Made by a program: the position numbers and the translations under genes
The notes under the pieces: generated by a model
Told to the model about the DNA's origin: nothing
Seen by the model: the letters and a program-made list of their open reading frames with translations, nothing else
The model's database searches: none
Shown: in pieces, positions 56,108-64,000 of the stretch
How positions within the stretch are numbered: position 1 is the first letter of the stretch
Layout: the number at the start of each line of letters is the position of its first letter
Assembly (NCBI RefSeq): GCF_914484835.1
Contig: NZ_CAJZAR010000001.1
Coordinates: forward strand, 62,001-126,000
From: Paraburkholderia tropica
Lineage (GTDB): Bacteria; Pseudomonadota; Gammaproteobacteria; Burkholderiales; Burkholderiaceae
Reading direction: 5' to 3'
DNA: 64,000 nt

Positions 56108-57237
56108 TACGCCGCCCCCACGTTCGAGAACAGCGCGCCGTCGCGCGCGAGATCGCCGCTCGCCTGCACGCGGCGCTTGTGCTCCGCCGCGAACGCGAGC
56201 ATGCGATCGATCGGCAGACGCGCGCGCTCGCCGATGGCCGCATCGACGAAAATTTCGTTATGGCCGCGTTCGAGCACATCCGCGAGATTCGCGAGGCCGT
56301 TCATCGCCATCCACGGGCAATGCGCGCAGCTCTTGCAGGTCGCGCTGTTGCCGGCCGTGGGCGCTTCGATGAAGGTCTTGCCCGGCGCCGCGAGGCGCAT
56401 CTTGTGCAGGATGCCCAGATCGGTCGCGACGATGAAACGCTGCGCGTCGAGCTTCACGGCGGCGTCGATCAGCTGCGTGGTCGAGCCGACCACGTCCGCG
56501 AGCGCGACCACGGCTTCCGGCGATTCCGGGTGGACGAGAATCTTCGCGTCGGGATATTCGGCGCGCAGCAGGTCGAGTTCGATGCCCTTGAACTCGTCGT
56601 GCACGAGGCACGAGCCCTGCCACAGCAGCATGTCGGCGCCGGTCTTCTTCTGGATGTAGCTGCCCAGATGGCGGTCCGGCGCCCAGAGGATCTTTTCGCC
56701 CTTCGCGTGCAGATCGGCGACGATTTCGAGGCCGATCGACGAGGTGACCATCCAGTCCGCGCGCGCCTTCACGGCCGCGCTGGTGTTCGCGTAGACAACC
56801 ACGGTGCGGTCGGGATGCTGGTCGCAGAACGCCGAGAATTCGTCGACGGGGCAGCCGAGGTCGAGCGAGCAGGTCGCGTCGAGGTCGGGCATCAGGATGC
56901 GCTTGTTCGGGCTCAGGATCTTCGCGGTCTCGCCCATGAAGCGCACGCCCGCGACGACCAGCGTCTGCGCCTCGTGATCGCGGCCGAAGCGCGCCATTTC
57001 GAGCGAATCGGCCACGCAGCCGCCGGTTTCGTCCGCCAGCTCCTGCAATTCGGGATCGACGTAATAGTGCGCGACGAGCACCGCCTTTTCGCGCTTGAGC
57101 AACGCGCGGATGCGCTCCTTCAATGCAACGCGCTCCGCCGCCGACGGCGCGTCGGGCACCGTCGCCCACGCCTGTCCGACGCTGCACACCGCGCCTTGCG
57201 GCCGGTCGTACTCGACCGCTCTGATTGCCTGACTCAT
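56107..57237 (-). CDS. nadA: Quinolinate synthase
   Basis: A 4Fe-4S enzyme that condenses iminoaspartate with dihydroxyacetone phosphate to quinolinate. It has 376 residues. Cluster Cys occur in [13 protein letters not shown], the middle region and the C-terminal [31 protein letters not shown] is the conserved N-terminal site. The start is ATG 57237 ([10 protein letters not shown]), after AGAGGAG. With nadB it completes the NAD de novo pathway in this window. Confidence 0.96.
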   Translation of the reverse strand: MSQAIRAVEYDRPQGAVCSVGQAWATVPDAPSAAERVALKERIRALLKREKAVLVAHYYVDPELQELADETGGCVADSLEMARFGRDHEAQTLVVAGVRFMGETAKILSPNKRILMPDLDATCSLDLGCPVDEFSAFCDQHPDRTVVVYANTSAAVKARADWMVTSSIGLEIVADLHAKGEKILWAPDRHLGSYIQKKTGADMLLWQGSCLVHDEFKGIELDLLRAEYPDAKILVHPESPEAVVALADVVGSTTQLIDAAVKLDAQRFIVATDLGILHKMRLAAPGKTFIEAPTAGNSATCKSCAHCPWMAMNGLANLADVLERGHNEIFVDAAIGERARLPIDRMLAFAAEHKRRVQASGDLARDGALFSNVGAA

Positions 57238-57375
57238 GATCTCCTCTACCGGCCAAAACGAGCGTTTGCGCCCTTGTTCCGGCCCCATGCCAGTTGCACA
57301 GCCTGACCGCAGCCCTGCCGATCGCCACGGTGCGAAATCCGCGCGCTGCGCCGATTTTTCCGCGGCCCAAAAAGA

Positions 57376-57399
57376 AAAACCCCGCCAGCGCGGGGTTTT
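57376..57399 (-). terminator. Terminator of the desaturase gene
   Basis: A 10-bp stem (AAAACCCCGC / GCGGGGTTTT) with a CAGC loop. On the minus strand it is followed by TTTTTCTTTTTGG-like T-rich sequence. Confidence 0.85.
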
Positions 57400-57490
57400 G
57401 TGACGTACCTGAATTCTAATGGATTTTTCCGCCGCTCACGCAGCCCGCATGGACGACTGCGAGGCCGCGAACGCGCGGAAATCCACCGGA

Positions 57491-58687
57491 TCAGGCGTAG
57501 CGGCGCAGACGCGTCGCGAATTCCTGGAGCGCCTTGATGCCGCTTTGTTCGGCGCGATGGCACCAATCCTGGAGCTGCGTGAGCAGTTGTTCGCGCGAGG
57601 CGCTCGAACGTTCCCAGATGGCCGCGAGTTCGTTGCGCAGCTCGATGAAGGTGCGCAGCTTCTGGCTGTCCGCGAAGATCTGCGGCAGCTGGCGCTTTTG
57701 CGGCTCGTTCAGGCTGGCTTCTTCCTTGTCGAACCACTTGCGCGCGCCGCGCATGACCTTGTACTTCTCGCGCTCGCCCACTTCCTTCAGATGCGCGAGC
57801 TCCTGGCGATACGCCTGCTTCACGACCGTGGCGTAACGCGCCATGACTTCATAGCGGTTCGACAGCACGGCTTGCAGCGTTTCGTGGTCGGGCACGAGCT
57901 TGGTCTTGGAGAGGCGCGGCGTGGGCGCGACCTTCTTGACCTTGGCGAGACCGACGGCCTGCATGATGCGGATGTACATCCAGCCGATGTCGAACTCGTA
58001 CCACTTGCTCGACAGCTTCGCCGAGGTGGCGAAGGTGTGGTGATTGTTGTGCAGTTCTTCGCCGCCGATGATGATACCGAGCGGGAACAGGTTCGTGCTG
58101 GCGTCCGACGAATTGAAGTTGCGATAGCCCCAGAAGTGGCCGAGACCGTTCACGACGCCGGCGGCCCAGAACGGGATCCACGCCATCTGCACGGCCCAGA
58201 CGGAGAGACCGACCAGACCGAACAGCGCCACGTCGATCACCATCATGATGCTCACGCCGAGGATCGGGAAGCGCGTGTAGACGTTGCGCTCCATCCAGTC
58301 GTTGGGCGTGCCGTGGCTGAAGCGGCGCAGCGTTTCTTCGTTCTTCGCTTCGGCGCGATAGAGTTCGGCGCCTTCGAGCAGCACCTTCCAGATGCCGCGC
58401 GTTTGCGGGCTGTGCGGATCTTCTTCGGTCTCGCACTTGGCGTGGTGCTTGCGGTGGATCGCGGCCCACTGACCCGTCAGCATGCCCGTGGTCATCCACA
58501 GCCAGAAGCGGAAGAAGTGGCTCATGATCGGATGCAGCTCGAGCGCGCGGTGCGCCTGGCAGCGGTGCAGATACACCGTGACGCCGACGATCGTGATGTG
58601 GGTGACCACCGCCACGAACAGCAGGATCTGCCACCACGAGAAGTGCAGCACGCCGTGAGCGAGGAAATCAAGCAGGGAATTCAACAA
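57491..58687 (-). CDS. Membrane fatty acid desaturase (acyl-CoA/acyl-lipid delta-9 type)
   Basis: A di-iron desaturase of 398 residues that makes unsaturated fatty acids in the inner membrane. All three His boxes are present: HRCQAH (about 42-47), HRKHH (about 79-83) and HNNHH (about 215-219), with four to five helices. A C-terminal domain of about 170 residues is highly charged and helical and may bind an electron donor or other protein. The exact acyl substrate is not known. It is monocistronic. Confidence 0.9.
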   Translation of the reverse strand: MLNSLLDFLAHGVLHFSWWQILLFVAVVTHITIVGVTVYLHRCQAHRALELHPIMSHFFRFWLWMTTGMLTGQWAAIHRKHHAKCETEEDPHSPQTRGIWKVLLEGAELYRAEAKNEETLRRFSHGTPNDWMERNVYTRFPILGVSIMMVIDVALFGLVGLSVWAVQMAWIPFWAAGVVNGLGHFWGYRNFNSSDASTNLFPLGIIIGGEELHNNHHTFATSAKLSSKWYEFDIGWMYIRIMQAVGLAKVKKVAPTPRLSKTKLVPDHETLQAVLSNRYEVMARYATVVKQAYRQELAHLKEVGEREKYKVMRGARKWFDKEEASLNEPQKRQLPQIFADSQKLRTFIELRNELAAIWERSSASREQLLTQLQDWCHRAEQSGIKALQEFATRLRRYA

Positions 58688-58777
58688 GGTTCGTACCCGT
58701 GAAACGTAGCGCGGCGGCCTTTCAGCCCGAAACCGCTGTCAAGAAAGTGAAAGCGTACAGCAGGAGGTTGGACGGCA

Positions 58778-58811
58778 TTCTACTAGAACCGTTCCAAGTG
58801 TTTGTAACAAA
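58778..58811. promoter_or_regulatory. Two short palindromes in the desaturase promoter region
   Basis: TTCTACTAGAA (58778-58788) and TTTGTAACAAA (58801-58811), each with 5-base arms around one central base, 90-125 bases upstream of the gene. They could be operators for a fatty-acid-sensing regulator. Confidence 0.35.
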
Positions 58812-58904
58812 TGAAGATTTTTTTCTTTAACGGCCGCGGAGTCAACCGTCTTTAGGGCGCCAGGGGCGGTTTGCCGCACATTCGAGACGCCCTTCCGGCC
58901 CTTC

Positions 58905-60266
58905 TTACCTTTCGTCGGCGGCCGTTTGAGGCTGAGCTTCGCTCCGCGCCTGCGCCGGCGGCCCCGCCACCGGCATCGCCCCGCCGATGATGCGCACCTC
59001 GCGCTGCGCGAACGGGATCGAAATCCCCGCTTCGTTATACAGACGCCAGATGTTCATGTTCACCGCCGAGCGCACGCTCGACGTGCCGTTGGCGGCGTCG
59101 GCGATCCAGAAACCGAGTTCGAGATTGATGCCGTCGCCACCGAAGCTCGCCAGATACGGCGTGGGGGCCGGATCGGTCAGCACGCGCTCGATGCCCTCGG
59201 CCGCGCGCGCGAGCAGCGCCATCGCCTGGTCGAGATCGGTGTCGTAGGCAACCTGCACGGCCGCCTTGGCGTAGCCGCGCGTCAGGTACGAGGACTGGTT
59301 CTGCACCACATCGGTGATCAGCTTTTCGTTCGGGATCAGCGTTTCGACGCCGTCGAGGCCGCGCACGACCGTGTAGCGCGTGCGGATCTGCGTGACCTTG
59401 CCCGCGAGTCCGCTCACGTTGATGGTGTCGCCGAGGCGCAGCGAGCGGTCGATCAGGATGATGAAGCCCGACACGTAGTTGCTCGCGATCTTCTGCAAGC
59501 CGAAGCCCAGCCCCACGCCGAGCGCGCCGCCGAACACGCCCAGCACCGTGATGTCGATGCCGACGATCGAGAGGCTGAACAGGATGGCCGCGAACACCAG
59601 CAGCGCGCGGCCTACGCGCGCGAGCACGACGCGCAGATTGGCGTCGATGGTGGTCGCGCGCATCAGCCGGTCTTCGAGCGCCGCGCCCGCCCAGACCGCC
59701 ATGATCATCGTCACGCAGACCCACAGCAGGCCATTGGACAGCGACAGCAGGCTCACGTGCGAGGTGCCGATGCGAAAGCGCACGCTCTCCATCCACGCGA
59801 GCACGTCGTCCTGGATGCCGAGCACGGTGAACAGCATGCCGAGCCAGACGATCAGCGAAACGAGCTTTTCGACGATGCCGAGCCACGCGTGCGTCTGGCC
59901 GTTGCGGCCGAACACGCGCCGCGCGAAGAAGAACGCGATGTAGATGAGCCCGATGCCGAACAGCGGCACCAGCGCGAGATTGAGCAGCGAGGTGTGGATG
60001 AAATTGCTGGCGATCTCGCGCGCGATCCACACGCTGCCCGCGCCGATCAGCGGGAAGAAGGCGCGCGACAGGCTTTCGGCGCCGAAGGGCAGGCCTTCGT
60101 AGCGTTGCTGGCGGCGCGTTTCGAGCACGCGGCGCAGCAGCCGCGCGAGCAGCCAGGCCAGCACGAGCGCGCCGATCAGCACGGCGACCTGCCAGAGCAT
60201 GACCGGCTGGCCGAAGTCGCGGATCACGCCGCCCAGCATGTGCGAAAAAATGCGGTTTTCCATCAT
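58905..60266 (-). CDS. MscS-family mechanosensitive channel
   Basis: An inner-membrane channel of about 453 residues. Six or so helices come first; the last one is the Gly/Ala-rich pore helix GGALGVGLGFGLQKIASNYVSG (in part, residues about 265-285), then the MscS beta domain (IDRSLRLGDTINVSG, RGLDGVETLIPNEKLI). Longer than E. coli MscS, it is nearer to the multi-helix YnaI/YbdG type. The start may be ATG 60266 or 60263. It relieves pressure on osmotic downshock in family members. Confidence 0.9.
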   Translation of the reverse strand: MMENRIFSHMLGGVIRDFGQPVMLWQVAVLIGALVLAWLLARLLRRVLETRRQQRYEGLPFGAESLSRAFFPLIGAGSVWIAREIASNFIHTSLLNLALVPLFGIGLIYIAFFFARRVFGRNGQTHAWLGIVEKLVSLIVWLGMLFTVLGIQDDVLAWMESVRFRIGTSHVSLLSLSNGLLWVCVTMIMAVWAGAALEDRLMRATTIDANLRVVLARVGRALLVFAAILFSLSIVGIDITVLGVFGGALGVGLGFGLQKIASNYVSGFIILIDRSLRLGDTINVSGLAGKVTQIRTRYTVVRGLDGVETLIPNEKLITDVVQNQSSYLTRGYAKAAVQVAYDTDLDQAMALLARAAEGIERVLTDPAPTPYLASFGGDGINLELGFWIADAANGTSSVRSAVNMNIWRLYNEAGISIPFAQREVRIIGGAMPVAGPPAQARSEAQPQTAADER

Positions 60267-60273
60267 GGGTAAA

Positions 60274-60317
60274 GAATGCAAACGGAATGCAAACGGACTG
60301 CGAACAGACTGCGAACA
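60274..60317. repeat. Four 11-bp tandem repeats before mscS
   Basis: GAATGCAAACG occurs twice and GACTGCGAACA twice, contiguous, in the leader of the mscS gene. The two pairs are related (8 of 11 bases). Confidence 0.8.
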
Positions 60318-60333
60318 GCGCGAATTCAAACGG

Positions 60334-60369
60334 CGCGGGGCCGCCCGATCTGAATCGGACGGCCCCGCG
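60334..60369 (-). terminator. Hairpin terminator after rsmB
   Basis: A 16-position stem with a single mismatch (CGCGGGGCCG-C-CCGAT / ATCGG-A-CGGCCCCGCG) and a CTGA loop. Only a short T-run follows on the minus strand. Confidence 0.7.
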
Positions 60370-60397
60370 TGATACGGCTTGCTACATCCCGAGCCGC

Positions 60398-61789
60398 TTA
60401 TTCCTGCGTCGCGTCCGGCTCGGCGGCCTCGGGCTGCTGCGCCTTCGCGATGGCGTCGGCGGCTTCGGTCGCGGCGGCGGATTCCTCGGGCGTGGTCTCG
60501 GCAGCCGCCTTCTTCGTCTTCAACTTCGGCTCGCTACGACGCTCCAGCACGGCGGCGAAGAAGCCGTCCGTGGCGTGGCGGTGCGGCCACAGCGAGAGGT
60601 AATCGCCGGTATCGAGGCCCACGCGCTGGTCCGCCAGCACGTCGCGCGCGCTCACCAATGCGAAATCGGGATGCGCGTCGAGGAACTGCTTCACGACCGC
60701 TTCGTTCTCGGCTTCGAGAATGCTGCAGGTCGCGTAGACCAGACGGCCGCCGCGCTTGAGCAGGCGCGCGGCGCTCGTGAGAATCGACAACTGCTTGGGC
60801 GCGAGTTCGGCGACCGACTCGGGCGACTGGCGCCACTTGAGGTCGGGATTGCGGCGCAGCGTGCCCAGACCCGAGCACGGCGCATCGACCAGCACGCGGT
60901 CGATCTTGCCGATCAGGCGCTTGATCTTGGCGTCGTGCTCGCTGTCGATCAGCACCGGATTGACGTTCGAGAGGCCGCTGCGCGCGAGGCGCGGCTTGAG
61001 CTTCGCGAGACGGCGATCGGAGATGTCGAAGGCGTAGAGACGGCCCGACGAGCGCATCATCGCGCCGAGCGCCAGCGTCTTGCCGCCCGCGCCCGCGCAG
61101 AAGTCCACCACCATCTCGCCACGGCGCGGCGCGACCAGCGAGCACAGCAGCTGGCTGCCCTCGTCCTGCACTTCGAACCAGCCGTCCTTGAAGGCGTCGA
61201 GCTTCGAGAGCGCGGGCTTGCCCGTCACGCGCACGCCGTTCGGCGCGAACGGCGTCTCGCCGCCCTCGATGCCGGCGGTCGACAGCGCGCGCAGCAACTC
61301 TTCGCGGCTGGCCTTGATCGGGTTCGAGCGCAGGTCGAGCGGCGCCGGATAGTTCAGCGCGGCGGCCAGCTGCACGATTTCGGCGGTGTCGAAGCGCGTT
61401 TCGAGCGACTTCACGATCCAGTCGGGCAGGTTCAGCTGCACGCGCTGCGGCAGGCTCGCCGGGTCGATCTTCGCAACGTGTTCGAGCCAGTTCGCCTCGG
61501 CGTCCGAGAGGAACGGACGGATCGCCGAGCGGCCCGCCGTGGCCATCAGGCCGAGCAGCGTGAGGCGGCGCGTGGGGCTGCCCGCACCGCTTTCGGCGAG
61601 GTGCGCGAACTCCGTGCGGCGGCGCAGGACCGCGAACACGGCTTCGGCGATCACGCCGCGCTCGGCGTGACCGAGCTTCGGATGCTCGCGGAAAAAGCGG
61701 CTCGTGATCGCGTCGGCGGGGCCGGCGAACTTGAGCACTTCGGCGAGCAGCGTCTCGGTTTGTCCAATCAAAAATCCATGCAGCCTCAT
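60398..61789 (-). CDS. rsmB: 16S rRNA (cytosine-5-)-methyltransferase RsmB (RsmB/NOP family)
   Basis: Methylates C967-type cytosine in 16S rRNA with SAM. It has 463 residues. VVDFCAGAGGKTLALGA is the SAM site, VDAPCSGLGTLRRNPDLKW and VYATCSILEAENEAV hold the two reactive Cys of the RsmB/NOP mechanism. There is an N-terminal NusB-like helical part and a C-terminal Ala/Glu-rich tail of about 45 residues. It overlaps purN by 4 bases. Another m5C methyltransferase of the same family is possible. Confidence 0.9.
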   Translation of the reverse strand: MRLHGFLIGQTETLLAEVLKFAGPADAITSRFFREHPKLGHAERGVIAEAVFAVLRRRTEFAHLAESGAGSPTRRLTLLGLMATAGRSAIRPFLSDAEANWLEHVAKIDPASLPQRVQLNLPDWIVKSLETRFDTAEIVQLAAALNYPAPLDLRSNPIKASREELLRALSTAGIEGGETPFAPNGVRVTGKPALSKLDAFKDGWFEVQDEGSQLLCSLVAPRRGEMVVDFCAGAGGKTLALGAMMRSSGRLYAFDISDRRLAKLKPRLARSGLSNVNPVLIDSEHDAKIKRLIGKIDRVLVDAPCSGLGTLRRNPDLKWRQSPESVAELAPKQLSILTSAARLLKRGGRLVYATCSILEAENEAVVKQFLDAHPDFALVSARDVLADQRVGLDTGDYLSLWPHRHATDGFFAAVLERRSEPKLKTKKAAAETTPEESAAATEAADAIAKAQQPEAAEPDATQE

Positions 61790-62460
61790 ACGCCCTCCCC
61801 GGCGGTGTGTGCTTGTGCTTCGTTTGCGTCGTCAAGGAAGAGCCATTGCGGCTCGGGTGGCGTCAGTGTCACGCGCTCGCCGTCGAGCGCGAGGCGCCCT
61901 TCGACGAACCAGCGCACTGCGCGCGGGTAAATCACATGTTCGGTCTTGAGCACGCGCGCGGCCAGCGCCGCGGCGTCGTCGCCCGCGCGCACGGGAATGC
62001 CCGACTGCGCGACGATGGGACCATGATCCAGCGTGGGCGTGACGAAATGCACCGTGGCACCGTGCACGCGGCAACCCGCGTCGAGCGCCTGCTGGTGCGT
62101 TTTGAGGCCCGGAAAGCTCGGCAGCAGCGACGGGTGGATATTGAGCATCCGACCCGAATAGTGCGTGACAAAACCTTCGGTCAGCACGCGCATGAAGCCC
62201 GCGAGCACGACGAGATCGGGCGCAAAACCGTCGATGGTTTGCGCGAGCGCCGCGTCGAAGGCGGCGCGATCCGGATACTGGCGATGATCGACCACCGCCG
62301 TGGCAATGCCGTGCGACGCCGCGAACGCAAGGCCCGCAGCGTCAGGACGGTTGGCAATCACGGCGGCGATGCGCGCCGGCCAGGCTTCGTGCGCGCACGC
62401 GCGCACGATGGCTTCCATGTTGCTGCCCCGCCCCGAAATCAGGATGACGAGATTTTTCAT
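61786..62460 (-). CDS. purN: Phosphoribosylglycinamide formyltransferase
   Basis: Transfers a formyl group from 10-formyl-THF to GAR in purine synthesis. It has 224 residues. LVILISGRGSNMEAI binds the phosphate; the catalytic Asn-His-Asp are in GRMLNIHPSLLPSFPG and VTPTLDHGPI. ATG at 62460. It leads the purN-rsmB pair with an ATGA overlap. Confidence 0.96.
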   Translation of the reverse strand: MKNLVILISGRGSNMEAIVRACAHEAWPARIAAVIANRPDAAGLAFAASHGIATAVVDHRQYPDRAAFDAALAQTIDGFAPDLVVLAGFMRVLTEGFVTHYSGRMLNIHPSLLPSFPGLKTHQQALDAGCRVHGATVHFVTPTLDHGPIVAQSGIPVRAGDDAAALAARVLKTEHVIYPRAVRWFVEGRLALDGERVTLTPPEPQWLFLDDANEAQAHTAGEGV

Positions 62461-62624
62461 CCGCGGATTTTATCATCGGGGAGGGTCGCCGACGCTCGGG
62501 CGGGAGCGATCGCCTCCGCGTGCGTTTATAATCTCCTGTTTAGTCGCGGCCCAGGCCGCACCACCGGTCATATCGAGCGCGCATGGCCCGCGCGCTTTTC
62601 GAGGTTCCTCCAGGTTCCGCTATC

Positions 62625-63617
62625 GTGAGAGTCTTCCGCGGTCTTCCCAACGCCGAAAGCCGCGCGCCCTGCGCGCTCACCATCGGCAATTTCGACGGTG
62701 TCCACCGCGGACATCAGGCGCTGCTCGCGCGCGTGCGCGAAGCCGCGAACGCGCGCGGCCTGCCGGTCTGCGTGATGACCTTCGAACCGCATCCCCGCGA
62801 GTTCTTCAATCCCGCCAGCGCCCCGCCGCGCATCGCCATGCTGCGCGACAAGCTCGAAGCGCTGCGCGAGAACGGCGTGGACCGCGTGGTGGTCGAGCAT
62901 TTCAACCACACGTTCGCGAGCCAGTCGCCGGACGCGTTCGTCGAACGGATCATCGTGGGCGGCCTGCACGCGCGCTGGATGATGATCGGCGACGACTTCC
63001 GCTACGGCGCGAAGCGTGCGGGCGATTTCGCCTCGCTGCAGCTCGCGGGACGCGAACACGGCTTCGAAGTCGAACAGATGGCGACCGTCGCCGACCCGTC
63101 GGGCGTGCGCATCTCCAGCTCCGCCGTGCGCACGCAGCTCGCGGCCGGCGATCTGGACGCGGCGCGCGCCTCGCTCGGCCGCGGTTATGAAATCAGCGGG
63201 CACGTCGTGCACGGCCTGAAGCTCGGCCGCGACCTCGGCTTCCCCACGCTGAATCTGCCGATCGGCCACAAGCGCCCCGCGCTCAAGGGCATTTTCGTCG
63301 TGCAGGTTCACGGTATCGCCGACCACCCGCTGCCGGGCGTCGCGAGCCTCGGTCTGCGGCCCACGGTCGACGACTCGGGCCGCGTGCTGCTCGAAGTGCA
63401 TCTGCTCGACTGGCACGGCAGCGCGTACGGCAAGCTCGTGCGCGTCGAGTTCCTGAAGAAGCTGCGCGACGAGGAGAAGTTCGCCGACCTCGAAACGCTT
63501 ACCGCCGCGATCGCACGCGACGTGGCCAACGCCCGCGCGTGGTTCGCCGCGGCGGGCACGGGCGCGGCCGGCGGCGCGTCCACCGGTTTCGCCACCTCGG
63601 CGACCGACCGAATTTGA
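62625..63617 (+). CDS. ribF: Bifunctional riboflavin kinase / FAD synthetase
   Basis: Makes FMN and then FAD from riboflavin. It has 330 residues from GTG 62625 ([12 protein letters not shown], start as in homologues); an ATG at 62583 would add 14 residues and has no better binding site. The N-terminal FAD synthetase domain has [14 protein letters not shown]; the C-terminal flavokinase has GFPTLNLP and later [12 protein letters not shown]. The tail is Ala/Gly rich. Adjacent to ileS, the order usual in proteobacteria (ribF-ileS-lspA). Confidence 0.92.
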   Translation: MRVFRGLPNAESRAPCALTIGNFDGVHRGHQALLARVREAANARGLPVCVMTFEPHPREFFNPASAPPRIAMLRDKLEALRENGVDRVVVEHFNHTFASQSPDAFVERIIVGGLHARWMMIGDDFRYGAKRAGDFASLQLAGREHGFEVEQMATVADPSGVRISSSAVRTQLAAGDLDAARASLGRGYEISGHVVHGLKLGRDLGFPTLNLPIGHKRPALKGIFVVQVHGIADHPLPGVASLGLRPTVDDSGRVLLEVHLLDWHGSAYGKLVRVEFLKKLRDEEKFADLETLTAAIARDVANARAWFAAAGTGAAGGASTGFATSATDRI

Positions 63618-63775
63618 CCCGCGGCCCGCGCGCGTCTTGCTCCGCAAGGCACGCGTTCCGGGCCGCCCGCCCCCAGGCGCCGCCGCGAAACGCGTGCGGC
63701 GTCCGAGGCGACGGTTGCGCGGCATCGCCCGCAATGCTGACGCCATGCATCCCCCGAATTCCACGTGATCTCACC

Positions 63776-64000
63776 ATGAGCGACAAAAAAGCATCCTCCG
63801 GCAAGCCGCAAAAGTCCGAATCGAAGTACCCCGTCAACCTGCTCGACACGCCGTTCCCCATGCGCGGCGACCTGCCCAAGCGCGAGCCGCAATGGGTCAA
63901 GGAGTGGGAAGAACAAGGTATCTACAAGAAGATCCGCGCAGCCTCGAAGGGCCGCAAGAAGTTCATCCTGCACGACGGCCCGCCGTATGCGAACGGCGAC
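63776..64000 (+). CDS. ileS: Isoleucyl-tRNA synthetase (3' end outside window)
   Basis: The first 75 codons are seen; the gene runs off the right edge. It begins [20 protein letters not shown], continues [21 protein letters not shown] and reaches [13 protein letters not shown], immediately before the HIGH signature of class I synthetases. The ATG at 63776 is 158 bases after ribF. Confidence 0.95.
   Translation, partial: MSDKKASSGKPQKSESKYPVNLLDTPFPMRGDLPKREPQWVKEWEEQGIYKKIRAASKGRKKFILHDGPPYANGD

Overview
The window is a GC-rich chromosomal segment with dense, mostly housekeeping gene content. It looks like a betaproteobacterium of the family Burkholderiaceae (Burkholderia / Paraburkholderia / Caballeronia type). 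Evidence: the glucose ABC transporter beside zwf-pgl-glk with glucokinase fused to a HexR/RpiR regulator, the fkpB-ispH and rpmB-rpmG pairs, the ubiD, poxB and nadBCA gene forms, and strong GC3 throughout. This placement rests on gene order and protein character, not on a database search. I see no IS elements, prophage, CRISPR array, rRNA operon or integron.

Layout, left to right. 1-1.5 kb: end of an Smr-domain gene and two overlapping small genes of unknown function. 1.6-6.0 kb: a four-gene minus-strand sugar ABC transporter (ATPase, two permeases, binding protein). 6.5-10.8 kb: zwf, pgl and glk-hexR on the plus strand behind a perfect HexR-like palindrome; together these take up glucose and feed it into 6-phosphogluconate. 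11-14.9 kb: Bcr-type drug exporter, EVE-like protein, hemL. 15-24.9 kb: riboflavin genes ribD-ribE and ribBA-ribH-nusB, interrupted by an ABC exporter (preceded by a leader ORF and terminator) and a higBA toxin-antitoxin pair, then an aminotransferase and a membrane-anchored lytic transglycosylase. 25.4-37.8 kb: ubiD, a succinate-semialdehyde-type dehydrogenase, a LysE exporter, several small proteins, YggT, tRNA-Gly(CCC), trmB, uppP, a DUF1439-like lipoprotein, a YkgJ-type cysteine-cluster protein and hemN. 37.9-45.3 kb: tRNA-Leu(CAA), poxB, rsuA, a small membrane protein, an epimerase, a 2Fe-2S flavin reductase, and an argD-type aminotransferase behind what looks like a complete arginine attenuator. 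45.4-49.1 kb: branched-chain amino-acid ABC genes livHMGF without a binding protein. 50.3-64 kb: ispH-fkpB, radC, rpmB-rpmG, nadB divided from nadA-nadC, a fatty-acid desaturase, an MscS channel, rsmB-purN, ribF and the start of ileS.

The observation I rate highest is the attenuator at about 43420-43593. A promoter places the start of transcription on the ATG of a 20-codon ORF holding four consecutive Arg codons. The end of that ORF can pair with the left arm of a following intrinsic terminator, and the next gene is an ArgD-like transaminase. Other points worth a look are a second leader-like ORF plus terminator at 17030-17152, a 53-residue gene with its own terminator at 30334-30558, the Glk-HexR fusion with its probable operator, and a RibBA protein whose GTP cyclohydrolase half lacks the zinc ligands.
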